From: Streptomyces sp. MMG1533 | GTDB taxonomy: Bacteria; Actinomycetota; Actinomycetes; Streptomycetales; Streptomycetaceae | NCBI RefSeq assembly: GCF_001279775.1 | Contig: NZ_LGDG01000238.1 | Coordinates: forward strand, 1 to 64,000 | Direction of reading: 5' to 3' | Length of the DNA stretch: 64,000 nucleotides | In this document: in pieces, positions 43,493 through 52,107 of the stretch | How positions within the stretch are numbered: position 1 is the first letter of the stretch | Layout of the letters: each line of letters opens with the position of its first letter | Notes under the pieces: model-generated | What the model was told of the DNA's origin: nothing | The model's input: the letters and a program-made list of their open reading frames with translations, nothing else | The model's database searches: none | Program-made: the position numbers and the translations under genes

Positions 43493-44610
43493 CCGGACGA
43501 TCGGCACGCCCCGGCATAGCGTCGGGCGAGCGCGTGGAACGCCTCCTTCGGCTCCCAGTGCCACCCCGAACCCGGGTCGTCCGGACGGTCCTTGAGGGTC
43601 TTGGTGATGCTGTAGCTCGCCAGGTCGAGGTCGTGACGCGGGTCGTCGGGGCGGTGCGGGGAGTCCGGGGTGACGAACTCGAAGGCCATCGCCGCGTACA
43701 GGCCCATCGACTCGAAGACGTCGAGCAGGTCCGTCAGGTAGGCGGCCTGGACGCGCTCGCTGCGGACCGGCTCGCCCTTGATCTCCGGCGGGTCCTTCTC
43801 GTGGTCGACGATGCCCCAGCCCATGCCGCCCGCCTCGGGGGCACCGACATACGTGCAGGTGCCGAACTCGGTGATCGCGAGGGGCTTGCCCCAGCGGAGG
43901 TACTTGCGCAACTCCCGCACGTATGCGCCCGGTTCGCGAAAGTACGAGTAGTAGTCGATGCCGATGACGTCGAACAGGCTCCAGTCCACCTCGTCGTCCT
44001 GGGCGGCGGCATAACTCAGCCGGCCCCGGAAGACCGAGCGGCCCACCTTCGCCGCCTTCGCCGTGAAGTGGTCCAGGCGGCGCTGCACGATCTTCCAGTC
44101 GACCGTCCCCTTCTGCAGGTTCTCGACGCGCTCCAGGACGGTCTCCCCCGGCACGATGCCGGGCACGAACAGCCAGAACTCGCAGCCCACACTGAGGTCC
44201 ACGCTCGCGCCCTGCCGTCGCAGCCGCTCCGCGAACCGCCCGGTCTCCGCGAGGTGTTCGAGGATGTCCCGCTGCGGAACGTCCCCGAGGGTCGGCTGGA
44301 GCCAGACGTGCAGCCCGCGTTCGGCGGCCTCGGCGGCGGTGGCGGTGAGGCGTTCGACGCCGTCGCCGGTGACGTCGAGGGTGTCGGCGTGCAGGTCGTC
44401 GCGGATGACGCGGACGTCGGCGCGCATGCGAGCGGTACTGAAGGCGGTGCCGGGGGTCTCGCCGGCGCCGACGGTGTAGACGACGCCGTGGTGCCTCAGC
44501 CCGCCTCCGGTCGCCTCGGCCGGGCGCGCGGGCAGGGTCACCGCCGTGACTCCCAGGGCCGCCGCCCCGGCCAGGAACTGTGCTCGGTTGATCCCCTTCG
44601 TCTTCTCCAT
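43480..44610 (-). CDS. Exported TIM-barrel glycosidase-like protein
   Basis: The 376-residue protein starts MEKTKGINRAQFLAGAAALGVTAVT in effect, a signal sequence with an AEA cleavage near 35. The rest suggests a GH-A clan barrel: GCEFWLF has a plausible acid/base Glu and KPLAITEFGTCTY a nucleophile-type Glu, with IGIDYYSYF between. Related sequences in Streptomyces are often left as hypothetical or misnamed abortive-infection proteins. The family and substrate are not assigned. The start is divergent from the beta-lactamase across 153 bases. Confidence 0.7.
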   Translation of the reverse strand: MEKTKGINRAQFLAGAAALGVTAVTLPARPAEATGGGLRHHGVVYTVGAGETPGTAFSTARMRADVRVIRDDLHADTLDVTGDGVERLTATAAEAAERGLHVWLQPTLGDVPQRDILEHLAETGRFAERLRRQGASVDLSVGCEFWLFVPGIVPGETVLERVENLQKGTVDWKIVQRRLDHFTAKAAKVGRSVFRGRLSYAAAQDDEVDWSLFDVIGIDYYSYFREPGAYVRELRKYLRWGKPLAITEFGTCTYVGAPEAGGMGWGIVDHEKDPPEIKGEPVRSERVQAAYLTDLLDVFESMGLYAAMAFEFVTPDSPHRPDDPRHDLDLASYSITKTLKDRPDDPGSGWHWEPKEAFHALARRYAGACRSSGQSQ

Positions 44611-44763
44611 GCCGTCACTGTGCCGAGCGCGGGCGCGCATCGCCGTCCTCCGATGGTCTACGGCCCCGCAACCAAGGGATGAGATCCGGCGTCGATCACT
44701 GGAGAGATCGTCGCCCCACATCGAGCGAAGGAGAAAAAGATCTTAGGCTCCGACACGTCCCCG

Positions 44764-45690
44764 ATGACCCGACGCACCCTCCTCGCGACCGGCACCGCCA
44801 CCGCGGCCGCCCTGCTGACGAGCGTCCCCGCACACGCCACCGACGACAAGAGCCTCACCGCCCGCCTCCGCCGCCTGGAGAACCGACACGGCGCCCGGCT
44901 CGGCGTCTTCGCCCACAACCTCTCAACCGGGCGGACCGTCCGTCACCGTGCCGACGAACGCTTCCCCGTCTGCTCCGTGTTCAAGACCCTGGCGGCAGCG
45001 GCCGTCCTGAGGGACCTGGACCGGCACGGAGAGGTGCTCGCCCGCCGGATCCACTACACGGCGGCCGATCTGGTGAGCGGCTCCGACCAGACCAGGAAAC
45101 ACCTGGCCACCGGCATGACGATCGCCGAACTCGCCGACGTGGCCATCCGCTACAGCGACAACACCGCGGCCAACCTCCTGCTGCGCGAACTCGGCGGCCC
45201 CACCGCGATCACCCGCTTCTGCCGCTCCCTCGGCGACCCGGTGACCCGCCTGGACCGCTGGGAGCCCGATCTCAACTCGGCCGAGCCGTGGCGGGAGACG
45301 GACACGACGAGCCCGTACGCCATCGGCCGCACGTACGGCCGACTGGTCCTCGGCGACGCACTGAACCGCCGGGACCGCAGCCTCCTCACGCACTGGCTGC
45401 TGAACAACACGACCAGCGACAAACGCTTCCGGGCAGGCCTCCCGACGACCTGGACCATCGCCGACAAGACGGGCTCCGGCTCCTACGGCACCACCAACAA
45501 CGTGGGCATCGCCTGGACCGACACCGGCGCCCCCGTCGTCCTGTCCGTCCTGTCGACGCAGCCCGACCAGGACGCGGCATGGGACGACGCCCTCGTCGCC
45601 AGGACGGCGGCGCTGCTGGCCGAAACCCTCAGCCGACCGGGAAGTACTGCCTCGGCGTCACGCCCACCAGCCGGTGGAACGCGGCGGTGA
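44764..45690 (+). CDS. Class A beta-lactamase
   Basis: The 308-residue secreted serine enzyme hydrolyses beta-lactams. Signal peptide with MTRRTLLATG (twin-arginine-like) and PAHA cleavage. All motifs are present: S71-V-F-K74, S131-D-N, E167 in RWEPDLN, and K235-T-G. The last 20 residues (SRPGSTASASRPPAGGTRR) are outside the conserved fold and overlap the convergent AraC gene by 62 bases, so the native stop may have been displaced. Tat export is typical of Streptomyces beta-lactamases. Confidence 0.94.
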   Translation: MTRRTLLATGTATAAALLTSVPAHATDDKSLTARLRRLENRHGARLGVFAHNLSTGRTVRHRADERFPVCSVFKTLAAAAVLRDLDRHGEVLARRIHYTAADLVSGSDQTRKHLATGMTIAELADVAIRYSDNTAANLLLRELGGPTAITRFCRSLGDPVTRLDRWEPDLNSAEPWRETDTTSPYAIGRTYGRLVLGDALNRRDRSLLTHWLLNNTTSDKRFRAGLPTTWTIADKTGSGSYGTTNNVGIAWTDTGAPVVLSVLSTQPDQDAAWDDALVARTAALLAETLSRPGSTASASRPPAGGTRR

Positions 45691-46396
45691 AGGAGCTGGC
45701 CGTGGCATAGCCGACGCGGTGGGCCACCGACTCGATCGGCAGGCCCGCCGCGAGGTAGGGCATCGCGGACTGCATCCGCGAGCGCTCCCGCCACTGCCCG
45801 AAGGCAAGGCCCGTCTCGGCGACGAAGAGACGGGCCAACGTCCGTGCGCCGGCGCCGGCCTGGACGCCCCAGTCCGCGAGGCTCCGGCCGTCCGCCGGGT
45901 CGGCGCGCAGTGCCTCGGCCACCGTGCGGGCGCGCGGGTCGCGGGGCAGGGGTGCAAAGACGCTGGTGACCGGCACCGGACGCAGCTCGTCGAGGAGTAC
46001 GAGCTCGGCGCGCGAACGGGCGTCCGGGGCCAGGTCCGTACGGAACAGGTGGTCAATGAGTGCCCGCAGCAGGGGAGTTACGGCCACGACGGTCGGATCG
46101 TGCCAGTCGATGTGCGGGCAGCACGCCGGATCCACGTACGGACTGCGCATGACGACGTCGCCCGCCGACTCGGTGGCGTGCGCGACCCCCGCCGGGATCC
46201 ACAGGGCCAGCGACGGCGGCAGCAGCCACACCCCCTGCTCGCTGCGCACCCGGAGCAACCCCTTGGCCGACCAGGCGAGTTGATGGTGGCCGTGCCAGTG
46301 CGTGGTGAAGGCGCTGCCGCGCGGCATGCTGAAGCGGCCGACGAAGATGCCCGAACCGGCGGTGTCGTACGGGCGGTACTGTCCGTTCGGCGACAT
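45629..46396 (-). CDS. AraC-family regulator with cupin domain
   Basis: The 255-residue protein has an N-terminal cupin (TTHWHGHHQLAWSAKGLL with metal-site-like His) and C-terminal AraC helix-turn-helices (LADWGVQAGAGARTLARLFVAETGLAFGQWRERSRMQSAM and IESVAHRVGYATASSFTAAFHRLVGVTPRQYF in pieces). It is divergent from the small methyltransferase by 56 bases and convergent with beta-lactamase, its end overlapping that gene's tail. Regulation of the methyltransferase is the simpler guess. Confidence 0.9.
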   Translation of the reverse strand: MSPNGQYRPYDTAGSGIFVGRFSMPRGSAFTTHWHGHHQLAWSAKGLLRVRSEQGVWLLPPSLALWIPAGVAHATESAGDVVMRSPYVDPACCPHIDWHDPTVVAVTPLLRALIDHLFRTDLAPDARSRAELVLLDELRPVPVTSVFAPLPRDPRARTVAEALRADPADGRSLADWGVQAGAGARTLARLFVAETGLAFGQWRERSRMQSAMPYLAAGLPIESVAHRVGYATASSFTAAFHRLVGVTPRQYFPVG

Positions 46397-46452
46397 GGGA
46401 CGGCAGACTAGCGCGTGGTGGACGCCCGTACGTCCCGCCTAGCGTCGGTGCC

Positions 46453-47025
46453 ATGCCGATGAACCGAGCCCACCGCAGGATCTGCAGCTCCGAGGACTGG
46501 GCGCAGAAGACCAAGGACCTCATACTCCCCTGGGCCCTCGAACACGTGGACCTCGGCGAGGACGTACTGGAGATCGGCCCCGGCTACGGCGCCAACCTCC
46601 GCGTCCTCGTCGACCTGGTGCCGCACCTGACGGCCGCCGAGATCGACGCGGACACGGTCCGGCTGCTCCAGGGCAAGTGGGGCGACCGCGCCCGCGTCCT
46701 CCTCGCGGACGGCGCCGAACTCCCCCTGCCGGGGGCGTCCTTCGACTCCGTCGTCTGCTTCACGATGCTCCACCACGTGCCCACGGCCGCCCACCAGGAC
46801 CGCATCTTCGCCGAGGCGTTCCGCGTCCTGCGCCCCGGCGGCACCTTCGCCGGCAGCGACAGCCAGCCGGGCCTGCGCTTCCGCGTCCTGCACTTCCGGG
46901 ACACGATGAACACGCTCGACCCGGCGACCCTGCCGGCCCGCCTGAAGGAGGCCGGCTTCACGGACGTCGCCGTCGACACGCACCCGCAGAGCGGCGGCCT
47001 ACGCTTCCGCGCCCGCCGCCCCTGA
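46453..47025 (+). CDS. Class I SAM-dependent methyltransferase
   Basis: The 190-residue enzyme has SAM motif I VLEIGPGYGANLRVL, an acidic strand (AAEIDADTV), DGAELPLPGASFDSVVCFTMLHHV and RVLRPGGTFAGSD. The substrate is not evident. It begins near the divergent AraC regulator. Its end overlaps the convergent phosphatase by 27 bases. Confidence 0.9.
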   Translation: MPMNRAHRRICSSEDWAQKTKDLILPWALEHVDLGEDVLEIGPGYGANLRVLVDLVPHLTAAEIDADTVRLLQGKWGDRARVLLADGAELPLPGASFDSVVCFTMLHHVPTAAHQDRIFAEAFRVLRPGGTFAGSDSQPGLRFRVLHFRDTMNTLDPATLPARLKEAGFTDVAVDTHPQSGGLRFRARRP

Positions 47026-47463
47026 CCCCGCCGTCCCCCCGAACCGCCGTACGTACCGCCGCTGCCACGGCGTCTCCACCGCGTGCCGGTCGTAGTGGCG
47101 GCGGACGTACGCGACGGCCTCCTTGGCGGGCACGCCGTCCAGCACCGCCAGACACGCGAGCGCCGTGCCCGTACGGCCGCGTCCGCCGCCGCAGGCGATC
47201 TCCACGCGTTCACCGGCGGCCCGCTCCCAGGCCTCGGTGAGGACCGCGCGGGCGGCCGCAGGGTCGGCGGGCAGCCGGAAGTCGGGCCAGCGCAGCCAGC
47301 GGGACTCCCAGTCCACCGCGGGCGGCTGTCGGCCGAGCAGATAGACGCCGTACGACGGACTCGGCGCTCCCGGTTCCCGGGGGCGCCGCAGGCCCCGCCC
47401 CCGCACCAGCCGCCCGGAAGGCAGCCGCAGCACCCCGGCGTCCCGCTCGTCCCACCGCTCCAT
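46999..47463 (-). CDS. Protein tyrosine/dual-specificity phosphatase
   Basis: The 154-residue protein contains the cysteine phosphatase loop CGGGRGRTGT (CX5R) near residue 90, preceded by WPDFRLPAD with the general-acid Asp and followed by HYDRHAVETPWQRRYVRRF. It would dephosphorylate proteins in the cytoplasm. ATG 47463 gives MERWDERDAGVL. A longer start to 47652 exists but covers the sigma-factor start of the other strand and is rejected. Confidence 0.88.
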   Translation of the reverse strand: MERWDERDAGVLRLPSGRLVRGRGLRRPREPGAPSPSYGVYLLGRQPPAVDWESRWLRWPDFRLPADPAAARAVLTEAWERAAGERVEIACGGGRGRTGTALACLAVLDGVPAKEAVAYVRRHYDRHAVETPWQRRYVRRFGGTAGSGAAGAEA

Positions 47464-47553
47464 ACTCGCCACGAGCCCATTCGAACCCGGTGCCGGACCG
47501 CGGGCAACCGAATCCGGGAGAACGGTGGTCTGGAGGGCGAGGGAGGGTGCTTG

Positions 47554-48150
47554 ATGCAGGCCGAACAAGAGGCCCAGTTCCAGGAATTCGTCAGAGCGCG
47601 GTGGTCCCGGCTCGTACGGACCGCGTATCTGCTCACCGGCGACGCGCACCACGCCGAGGACCTGACGCAGACGGCGCTGGCGAAGGCGTACCGCTCCTGG
47701 CGGCGTGTGTCGCGCAGCGACAGCCCGGAGGCGTACGTCCGCCGGATGCTGGTCACCTGCAACAGCGACCGGTTCCGCAAGCGGCGCGTCACGGAGTCGC
47801 TGACCGCGGCGCCGCCGGAGGTGGCGGGGCGCGACGAGGCCGTGTCACGGGTCGACGAGCGCGGTGTGCTGCTCGGCGCGCTGGCCGGACTGCCGCCGAA
47901 GATGCGGGCGGTGATCGTCATGCGGTACTGGGAGGACCTGTCCGAGGCGGAGGTGGCCGAGATCCTCGGCTGCTCCCCCGGCACGGTCAAGAGCCAGGCG
48001 TCCAAGGGGCTGGCGAAGTTGCGTACGTATCCGGGGCTCGCGCAGGTCATGGACGGGCCTGACCGCAGTCGCACGTCATCCACCGGCACGCCGTCCGCCG
48101 GCACGTCGTCCGCCGGCACGTCGTCCGCCGGGCAGGGAGGAACCAGGTGA
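47554..48150 (+). CDS. SigE-family ECF RNA polymerase sigma factor
   Basis: This 198-residue sigma factor has region 2 (FQEFVRARWSRLVRTAYLLTGDAHHAEDLTQTALAKAYRSWRRV in pieces) and region 4 (LAGLPPKMRAVIVMRYWEDLSEAEVAEILGCSPGTVKSQASKGLAKLR). It belongs to the actinobacterial SigE family (SigE-like ECF without a long C-terminal extension). A Ser-Thr-Ala-Gly tail (SSTGTPSAGTSSAGTSSAG) of about 15-20 residues is a small repeat and looks non-native. The ATG at 47554 is one of few starts. GTGA couples it to the membrane protein downstream. Confidence 0.93.
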   Translation: MQAEQEAQFQEFVRARWSRLVRTAYLLTGDAHHAEDLTQTALAKAYRSWRRVSRSDSPEAYVRRMLVTCNSDRFRKRRVTESLTAAPPEVAGRDEAVSRVDERGVLLGALAGLPPKMRAVIVMRYWEDLSEAEVAEILGCSPGTVKSQASKGLAKLRTYPGLAQVMDGPDRSRTSSTGTPSAGTSSAGTSSAGQGGTR

Positions 48151-49088
48151 GCGAGGAACAGCGGCAAGGGCAGGGCCGGGGAGACCGGCCGGACTTCGAG
48201 GAGCAGTTGCGTGAGCTGCTCGCCGAGGACGCCTACACGATCCGGCCGTCACCCGCGCCGTACCCCGCGATCCGTCGCCGGGGCGTGGTGGAGCGGCGGC
48301 GCCGGGTGGCGGCGGCCGGGGCGGTCCTGGCGACGCTGGCGGCGGTGCCGGTGGGGGCGTATGCGGTGGGGGGTTCGGACGGGGGGTCGGTGACGGCGTC
48401 GCCGCAGTCGTCGGTCAGCGCCTCGCGGGCGGCGTCGCCGACGCCCACGCCGTCGGCGACTGTGTCGGGACCCGCCGGGCCGGCCACGCCGGGGCAGCTG
48501 CTCGACGGGATCACGCTCGCGCAGGCCACGGACGGGCTGGAGAAATGCCTTGCCTACGACCTGGAGCGGCAGCGGAACGGCGGGCTCCCCATGGACCTGG
48601 GCACGGCCGACAGCTACCGGATCATCCTGGCGCTGAACAGCACCGGCGACTCCAACGCGCCCGGTGACGGCATCTACGTCGTCGCCGTGCGGGAGAAGCC
48701 GCAGGAGACCCGGCTGATCTGCAACATCAAGGACGGCGAGGCCTCCGGGCTCAACGTCGGCGGCAACGACCGGCTGCCGGACTCCCCGCCCGTGCTGGCC
48801 GACGCCAACGGCGGCAAGCTGTACCAGCAGTCGTTCCTCGACAAGGGCAGCTGGAAGCTGCCGTTCCGCTGGGGGTTCATCGGCACGGCGGAGTCGTCGG
48901 TGGCGAAGGTGACCGTCTCCTACGGCGGCGCCACCAGCGAGGCCGTCATCGACCACGGCTGGTTCGTCGCGTCCGGCGTCCTGAACCAGCAGGTCACCCT
49001 CGCTCCCCACATCAAGGGGTACGACGCCGGCGGCAAGCTCGTCTACGACTCCGACGAGGACACGGCCTACCAGAAGACCCTCCCGTAA
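48147..49088 (+). CDS. Membrane protein, putative anti-sigma partner
   Basis: This 313-residue protein has a cytoplasmic N-terminus of about 50 residues (RPDFEEQLRELLAEDAYTIRPSP), one transmembrane segment (about 52-72) and an extracytoplasmic, Ser/Thr/Pro-rich linker (SPTPTPSATVSGP) and soluble domain. Genes in this position often encode anti-sigma factors for the upstream ECF sigma; a ZAS-type HxxxCxxC motif is absent, so this is inference. It is strictly coupled through the GTGA overlap. A terminator follows its stop. Confidence 0.78.
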   Translation: MSEEQRQGQGRGDRPDFEEQLRELLAEDAYTIRPSPAPYPAIRRRGVVERRRRVAAAGAVLATLAAVPVGAYAVGGSDGGSVTASPQSSVSASRAASPTPTPSATVSGPAGPATPGQLLDGITLAQATDGLEKCLAYDLERQRNGGLPMDLGTADSYRIILALNSTGDSNAPGDGIYVVAVREKPQETRLICNIKDGEASGLNVGGNDRLPDSPPVLADANGGKLYQQSFLDKGSWKLPFRWGFIGTAESSVAKVTVSYGGATSEAVIDHGWFVASGVLNQQVTLAPHIKGYDAGGKLVYDSDEDTAYQKTLP

Positions 49089-49097
49089 CGGGCACGG

Positions 49098-49133
49098 CCA
49101 AGGGGGCGCCGTACAGGGGTCGGCGCCCCTTGG
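49098..49133. terminator. Hairpin after the sigma-factor operon
   Basis: CCAAGGGGGCGCCG (49098-49111) pairs with CGGCGCCCCTTGG (49121-49133) with one bulged G. It begins ten bases after the membrane protein's stop. Confidence 0.8.
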
Positions 49134-49195
49134 AGCCCGTCTGGCATGATCCGCGGGCAGGCCCTAGTACAGCCGTAGCCACACAGGGAGCCTCC

Positions 49196-50131
49196 ATGCC
49201 CTTCCCCGCCCCGCTGACCGGTGTCGTTCCGCCTCTCTGCACGCCGCTGACACCGGAGGGCGAGGTGGACGTCCCCTCGCTGCTCAGGCTTGTCGACCAT
49301 CTGCTGGCGGGCGGGGTGCACGGGCTGTTCGTGCTGGGGTCGACGTCGGAGGCGGCGTATCTGACGGACCGGCAGCGCGGGCTGGTGGTCGAGGCCGTCG
49401 CGGGACAGGTCGGGGGCCGGCTCCCGGTGCTCGCCGGGGCGATCGACATGACGACACCACGGGTCCTTGATCACGTGCGGGCGGTGACGAAGGCGGGCGC
49501 CGACGCGGTGGTCGTCGCCGCGCCGTTCTACACCCGCACCCACCCCGCGGAGATCGCCCGCCACTATCGCCTGGTCGCGGCCGGCAGTCCGGTCCCCGTC
49601 GTCGCCTATGACATCCCCTCGGCCGTCCACACCAAGCTCCCCGGCGAGGTCGTCCTGGAACTCGCCGCCGAGGGTGTACTGGCCGGGCTCAAGGACTCCA
49701 GCGGCGACCTCGCGGGCTTCCGTGCCGTGGTGTCCGGTGCCCGCACCGACCCGCGCATCACCGGCTTCAGCGTGCTGACCGGCTCCGAGACCATCGTCGA
49801 CGCGGCGCTCGCGGTCGGCGGCGACGGGGCGGTGCCCGGCCTCGCGAACGTCGACCCGCACGGTTACGTCCGCCTCGACGGCCTCTGCCGGACCGGCGAG
49901 TTCGAGCAGGCCCGGGTCGAACAGGAGCGGTTGTGCGCCCTGTTCGGCATGGTGGGCGTCGGGGACCCGGCCCGGATGGGCGGCAGCTCGTCGGCGCTGG
50001 GGGCGTTCAAGGCGGCGCTGCACTTGCGGGGGATCATCGACTGCCCGGTGACGGCGGCACCTCAAGTGCCGTTGTCGGGAGACGAGGTGGAGAGCGTGGG
50101 GAAGTTCCTGGAGAGGGCGGGGCTGCTCTAG
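49196..50131 (+). CDS. DapA-like (dihydrodipicolinate synthase family) aldolase
   Basis: The 311-residue TIM-barrel lyase has GVVPPLCTPLTPEGEVDVP, GLFVLGSTSEAAYL, YDIPSAVH and the Schiff-base lysine in AGLKDSSGD. It belongs to the DapA/NAL superfamily. It is unlikely to be the main lysine enzyme, since no dap genes are near and the TSEAA pattern differs from GTTGE in true DapA; it may act on another keto-acid. ATG 49196. Confidence 0.88.
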   Translation: MPFPAPLTGVVPPLCTPLTPEGEVDVPSLLRLVDHLLAGGVHGLFVLGSTSEAAYLTDRQRGLVVEAVAGQVGGRLPVLAGAIDMTTPRVLDHVRAVTKAGADAVVVAAPFYTRTHPAEIARHYRLVAAGSPVPVVAYDIPSAVHTKLPGEVVLELAAEGVLAGLKDSSGDLAGFRAVVSGARTDPRITGFSVLTGSETIVDAALAVGGDGAVPGLANVDPHGYVRLDGLCRTGEFEQARVEQERLCALFGMVGVGDPARMGGSSSALGAFKAALHLRGIIDCPVTAAPQVPLSGDEVESVGKFLERAGLL

Positions 50132-50262
50132 GGCCTGTCCGCCGGACTGCCCTGGTGCCACCTCCGCCTGCGGCGCTGCCCCCTGCGAGGCCGAGATCGA
50201 AGCCCGTATAAAGACTGCTTAAATGATCTCCGTTCGATGATCGACAAGAACGGGGAAGAGTC

Positions 50263-51438
50263 ATGGGACGCCTGGTTCGTGCTGGGATGGCGGCGGGAGC
50301 AGCCCTGTTGCTCGCCGCGTGCGGTGGCGGCGAGCTCCGAGTGGACGGCGGAGCGGCCGCCTCCGGGGGCGGCAAGAAGACCACGGACGCGAAGACCGCG
50401 TCGCTCGCACAGTCGGGCAGCCTGACGGTGGCGTTCTGCCACGAGATACCCGACGGCGACAGCGACTCCCCGGTGTACGGCCTCACCCTGCGGTCGTACT
50501 CGACGAAGAACGGAGCCGTGCTCGCGGAGCGCAGCACCGTCCTGCCGAGCCAGGTGGAGCCGAGGACGGTGTGCGAGAAGGAGAGCTACCGCAGCCTGTC
50601 CAGCCTCGCCTTCAACAAGGACCTCAGCCTGGTGGCCGGCATCACGGAGGCCGGCGCGAACGACCGGGCCGCGGCCTACGACCTCGCCACCGGCAAGGAG
50701 ATCTCCCCGCCGGACCCGGACGCCTTCACCGAGCGTCCGGAGAACGCCTCGGCCGTCTTCCACCCCACCACGGGACGGCTGTGGTACGGCGAGCAGAACG
50801 GCGACTACGGGAGCAGCAGCGCCGACGGCTTCGGCTCGCGCGACGCACGCAAGGGGTACTCGACCGAGGAGCGCATCGCCGCCTCCGGGGTCTCCGACGT
50901 CCTCCACCAGGACGCCGCCACCACCCTCACCGCCCTCGCGGCGCAGCGCATCACCGGCCCGGTCACGCCCTCCGCCCAAATCCTCGCCCACAGCGCCGAC
51001 TACATCGAGTCCGGGCCCACCCTGGAGCTGAGCCGCGTGTCGCAGACGGGCGGCCACGGCGACACCGGCGTGGGCGGCTACCTGGAGGACGTCACCACCA
51101 AGGGCCTGGACTCCGTCTCCGGTTGCGAGCCGGTGTTCTGGCGGGACGACACCAACCTGGTGTGCGACTTCAAGCAGATCACCTTCACGTCCGACTACAC
51201 GGAGGCCGTGAAGACCCAGGACCTGATCCCCGCCAACGACCGCGCCAACCAGAACCCGGTCCTCTCCGCGGACGGCAAGTCGTTCGCCTTCCTCTCCGAG
51301 GGGGAGGGTGATCAACTCTCCCTCTTCCGCGCCGACTTCGCGTCCGGCGCCACCGCCCAGCCGGTGAAGGTCGCCGATGTGGAGATGCCCCTCGACGGCT
51401 CGGAGGATCACCACATAACGCTGGTCCGCTGGAACTGA
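50263..51438 (+). CDS. Lipoprotein of unknown function
   Basis: The 391-residue protein has a lipoprotein signal peptide with lipobox LLAAC (residues 16-20) followed by a Gly-rich linker (GGGELRVDGGAAASGGG). The body repeats blade-like stretches (VYGLTLRSYSTKNGAVLAE, VAGITEAGANDRAAAYDLATGKE, NQNPVLSADGKSFAFLSEG), suggesting a beta-propeller, but I recognise no named family. It ends four bases before the convergent response regulator stop. Confidence 0.78.
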   Translation: MGRLVRAGMAAGAALLLAACGGGELRVDGGAAASGGGKKTTDAKTASLAQSGSLTVAFCHEIPDGDSDSPVYGLTLRSYSTKNGAVLAERSTVLPSQVEPRTVCEKESYRSLSSLAFNKDLSLVAGITEAGANDRAAAYDLATGKEISPPDPDAFTERPENASAVFHPTTGRLWYGEQNGDYGSSSADGFGSRDARKGYSTEERIAASGVSDVLHQDAATTLTALAAQRITGPVTPSAQILAHSADYIESGPTLELSRVSQTGGHGDTGVGGYLEDVTTKGLDSVSGCEPVFWRDDTNLVCDFKQITFTSDYTEAVKTQDLIPANDRANQNPVLSADGKSFAFLSEGEGDQLSLFRADFASGATAQPVKVADVEMPLDGSEDHHITLVRWN

Positions 51439-51441
51439 CGC

Positions 51442-52107
51442 TCACACCGTCCCCGGGGTCACCAGGCCCGACTCGTAGGCCACGATCACGAGTTGGGCCC
51501 GGTCCCGCACCCCCAGCTTCCCCATGATCCGGCTGACGTGGGTCTTCGCGGTCAGCGGGCTCAACCCCAACGCCTCCGCGATCTCCGTGTTGTTGAGGCC
51601 GCGCGCGACCAACGCAAGCACCTCACGCTCACGTTCCGACAGGCACTCCGGCCCGCCACCCGCCGCCGGCACCGAAGGGCTGCGCAGGAACCGCTCGATC
51701 AACCGGGCCGTCGGCCCGGGCGACAGCAGCGCCTCCCCCGCCGCCACCGTACGGATCGCGTCGAGGAGTTCGGCCGGCCGGGTGTCCTTCACCAGGAACC
51801 CGGAGGCCCCGGCCCGCAGTGCCTCGACGATGTTCTCGTCCGTGTCGTAGGTGGTGAGGACCAACACCCTCACCCCCGCCAAGTCCTCGTCGGCGGCGAT
51901 CAAGCGGGTCGCCTCGATCCCGTCCAGGTCGGGCATCCGCACGTCCATCACCACGAGGTCGGCGCGGGCACCGCGAGCCAGCTCGACGGCCTCACGCCCG
52001 GTGCCGGCCTGCCCGACCACCTCCATGTCCCGCGCCGACTCGACGAGCATCGCGAACGCCTCTCGTACGAGAGTCTGGTCGTCGGCGAGCAGTACGCGGA
52101 TGGTCAT
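51442..52107 (-). CDS. NarL-type response regulator
   Basis: This 221-residue regulator has a receiver domain (LLADDQTLVREAF, phospho-acceptor in VVMDVRMPD, Lys in FLVKD) and a LuxR helix-turn-helix (LSEREREVLALVARGLNNTEIAEALGLSPLTAKTHVSRIMGKLG in pieces). Its ATG overlaps the kinase stop (ATGA at 52107-52104), giving kinase-regulator order after the MMPL gene. Confidence 0.95.
   Translation of the reverse strand: MTIRVLLADDQTLVREAFAMLVESARDMEVVGQAGTGREAVELARGARADLVVMDVRMPDLDGIEATRLIAADEDLAGVRVLVLTTYDTDENIVEALRAGASGFLVKDTRPAELLDAIRTVAAGEALLSPGPTARLIERFLRSPSVPAAGGGPECLSEREREVLALVARGLNNTEIAEALGLSPLTAKTHVSRIMGKLGVRDRAQLVIVAYESGLVTPGTV

Noticed and set aside
47463..47652. N-terminal extension of the tyrosine phosphatase
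   Set aside because: It overlaps the sigma-factor start on the other strand and has no homology.
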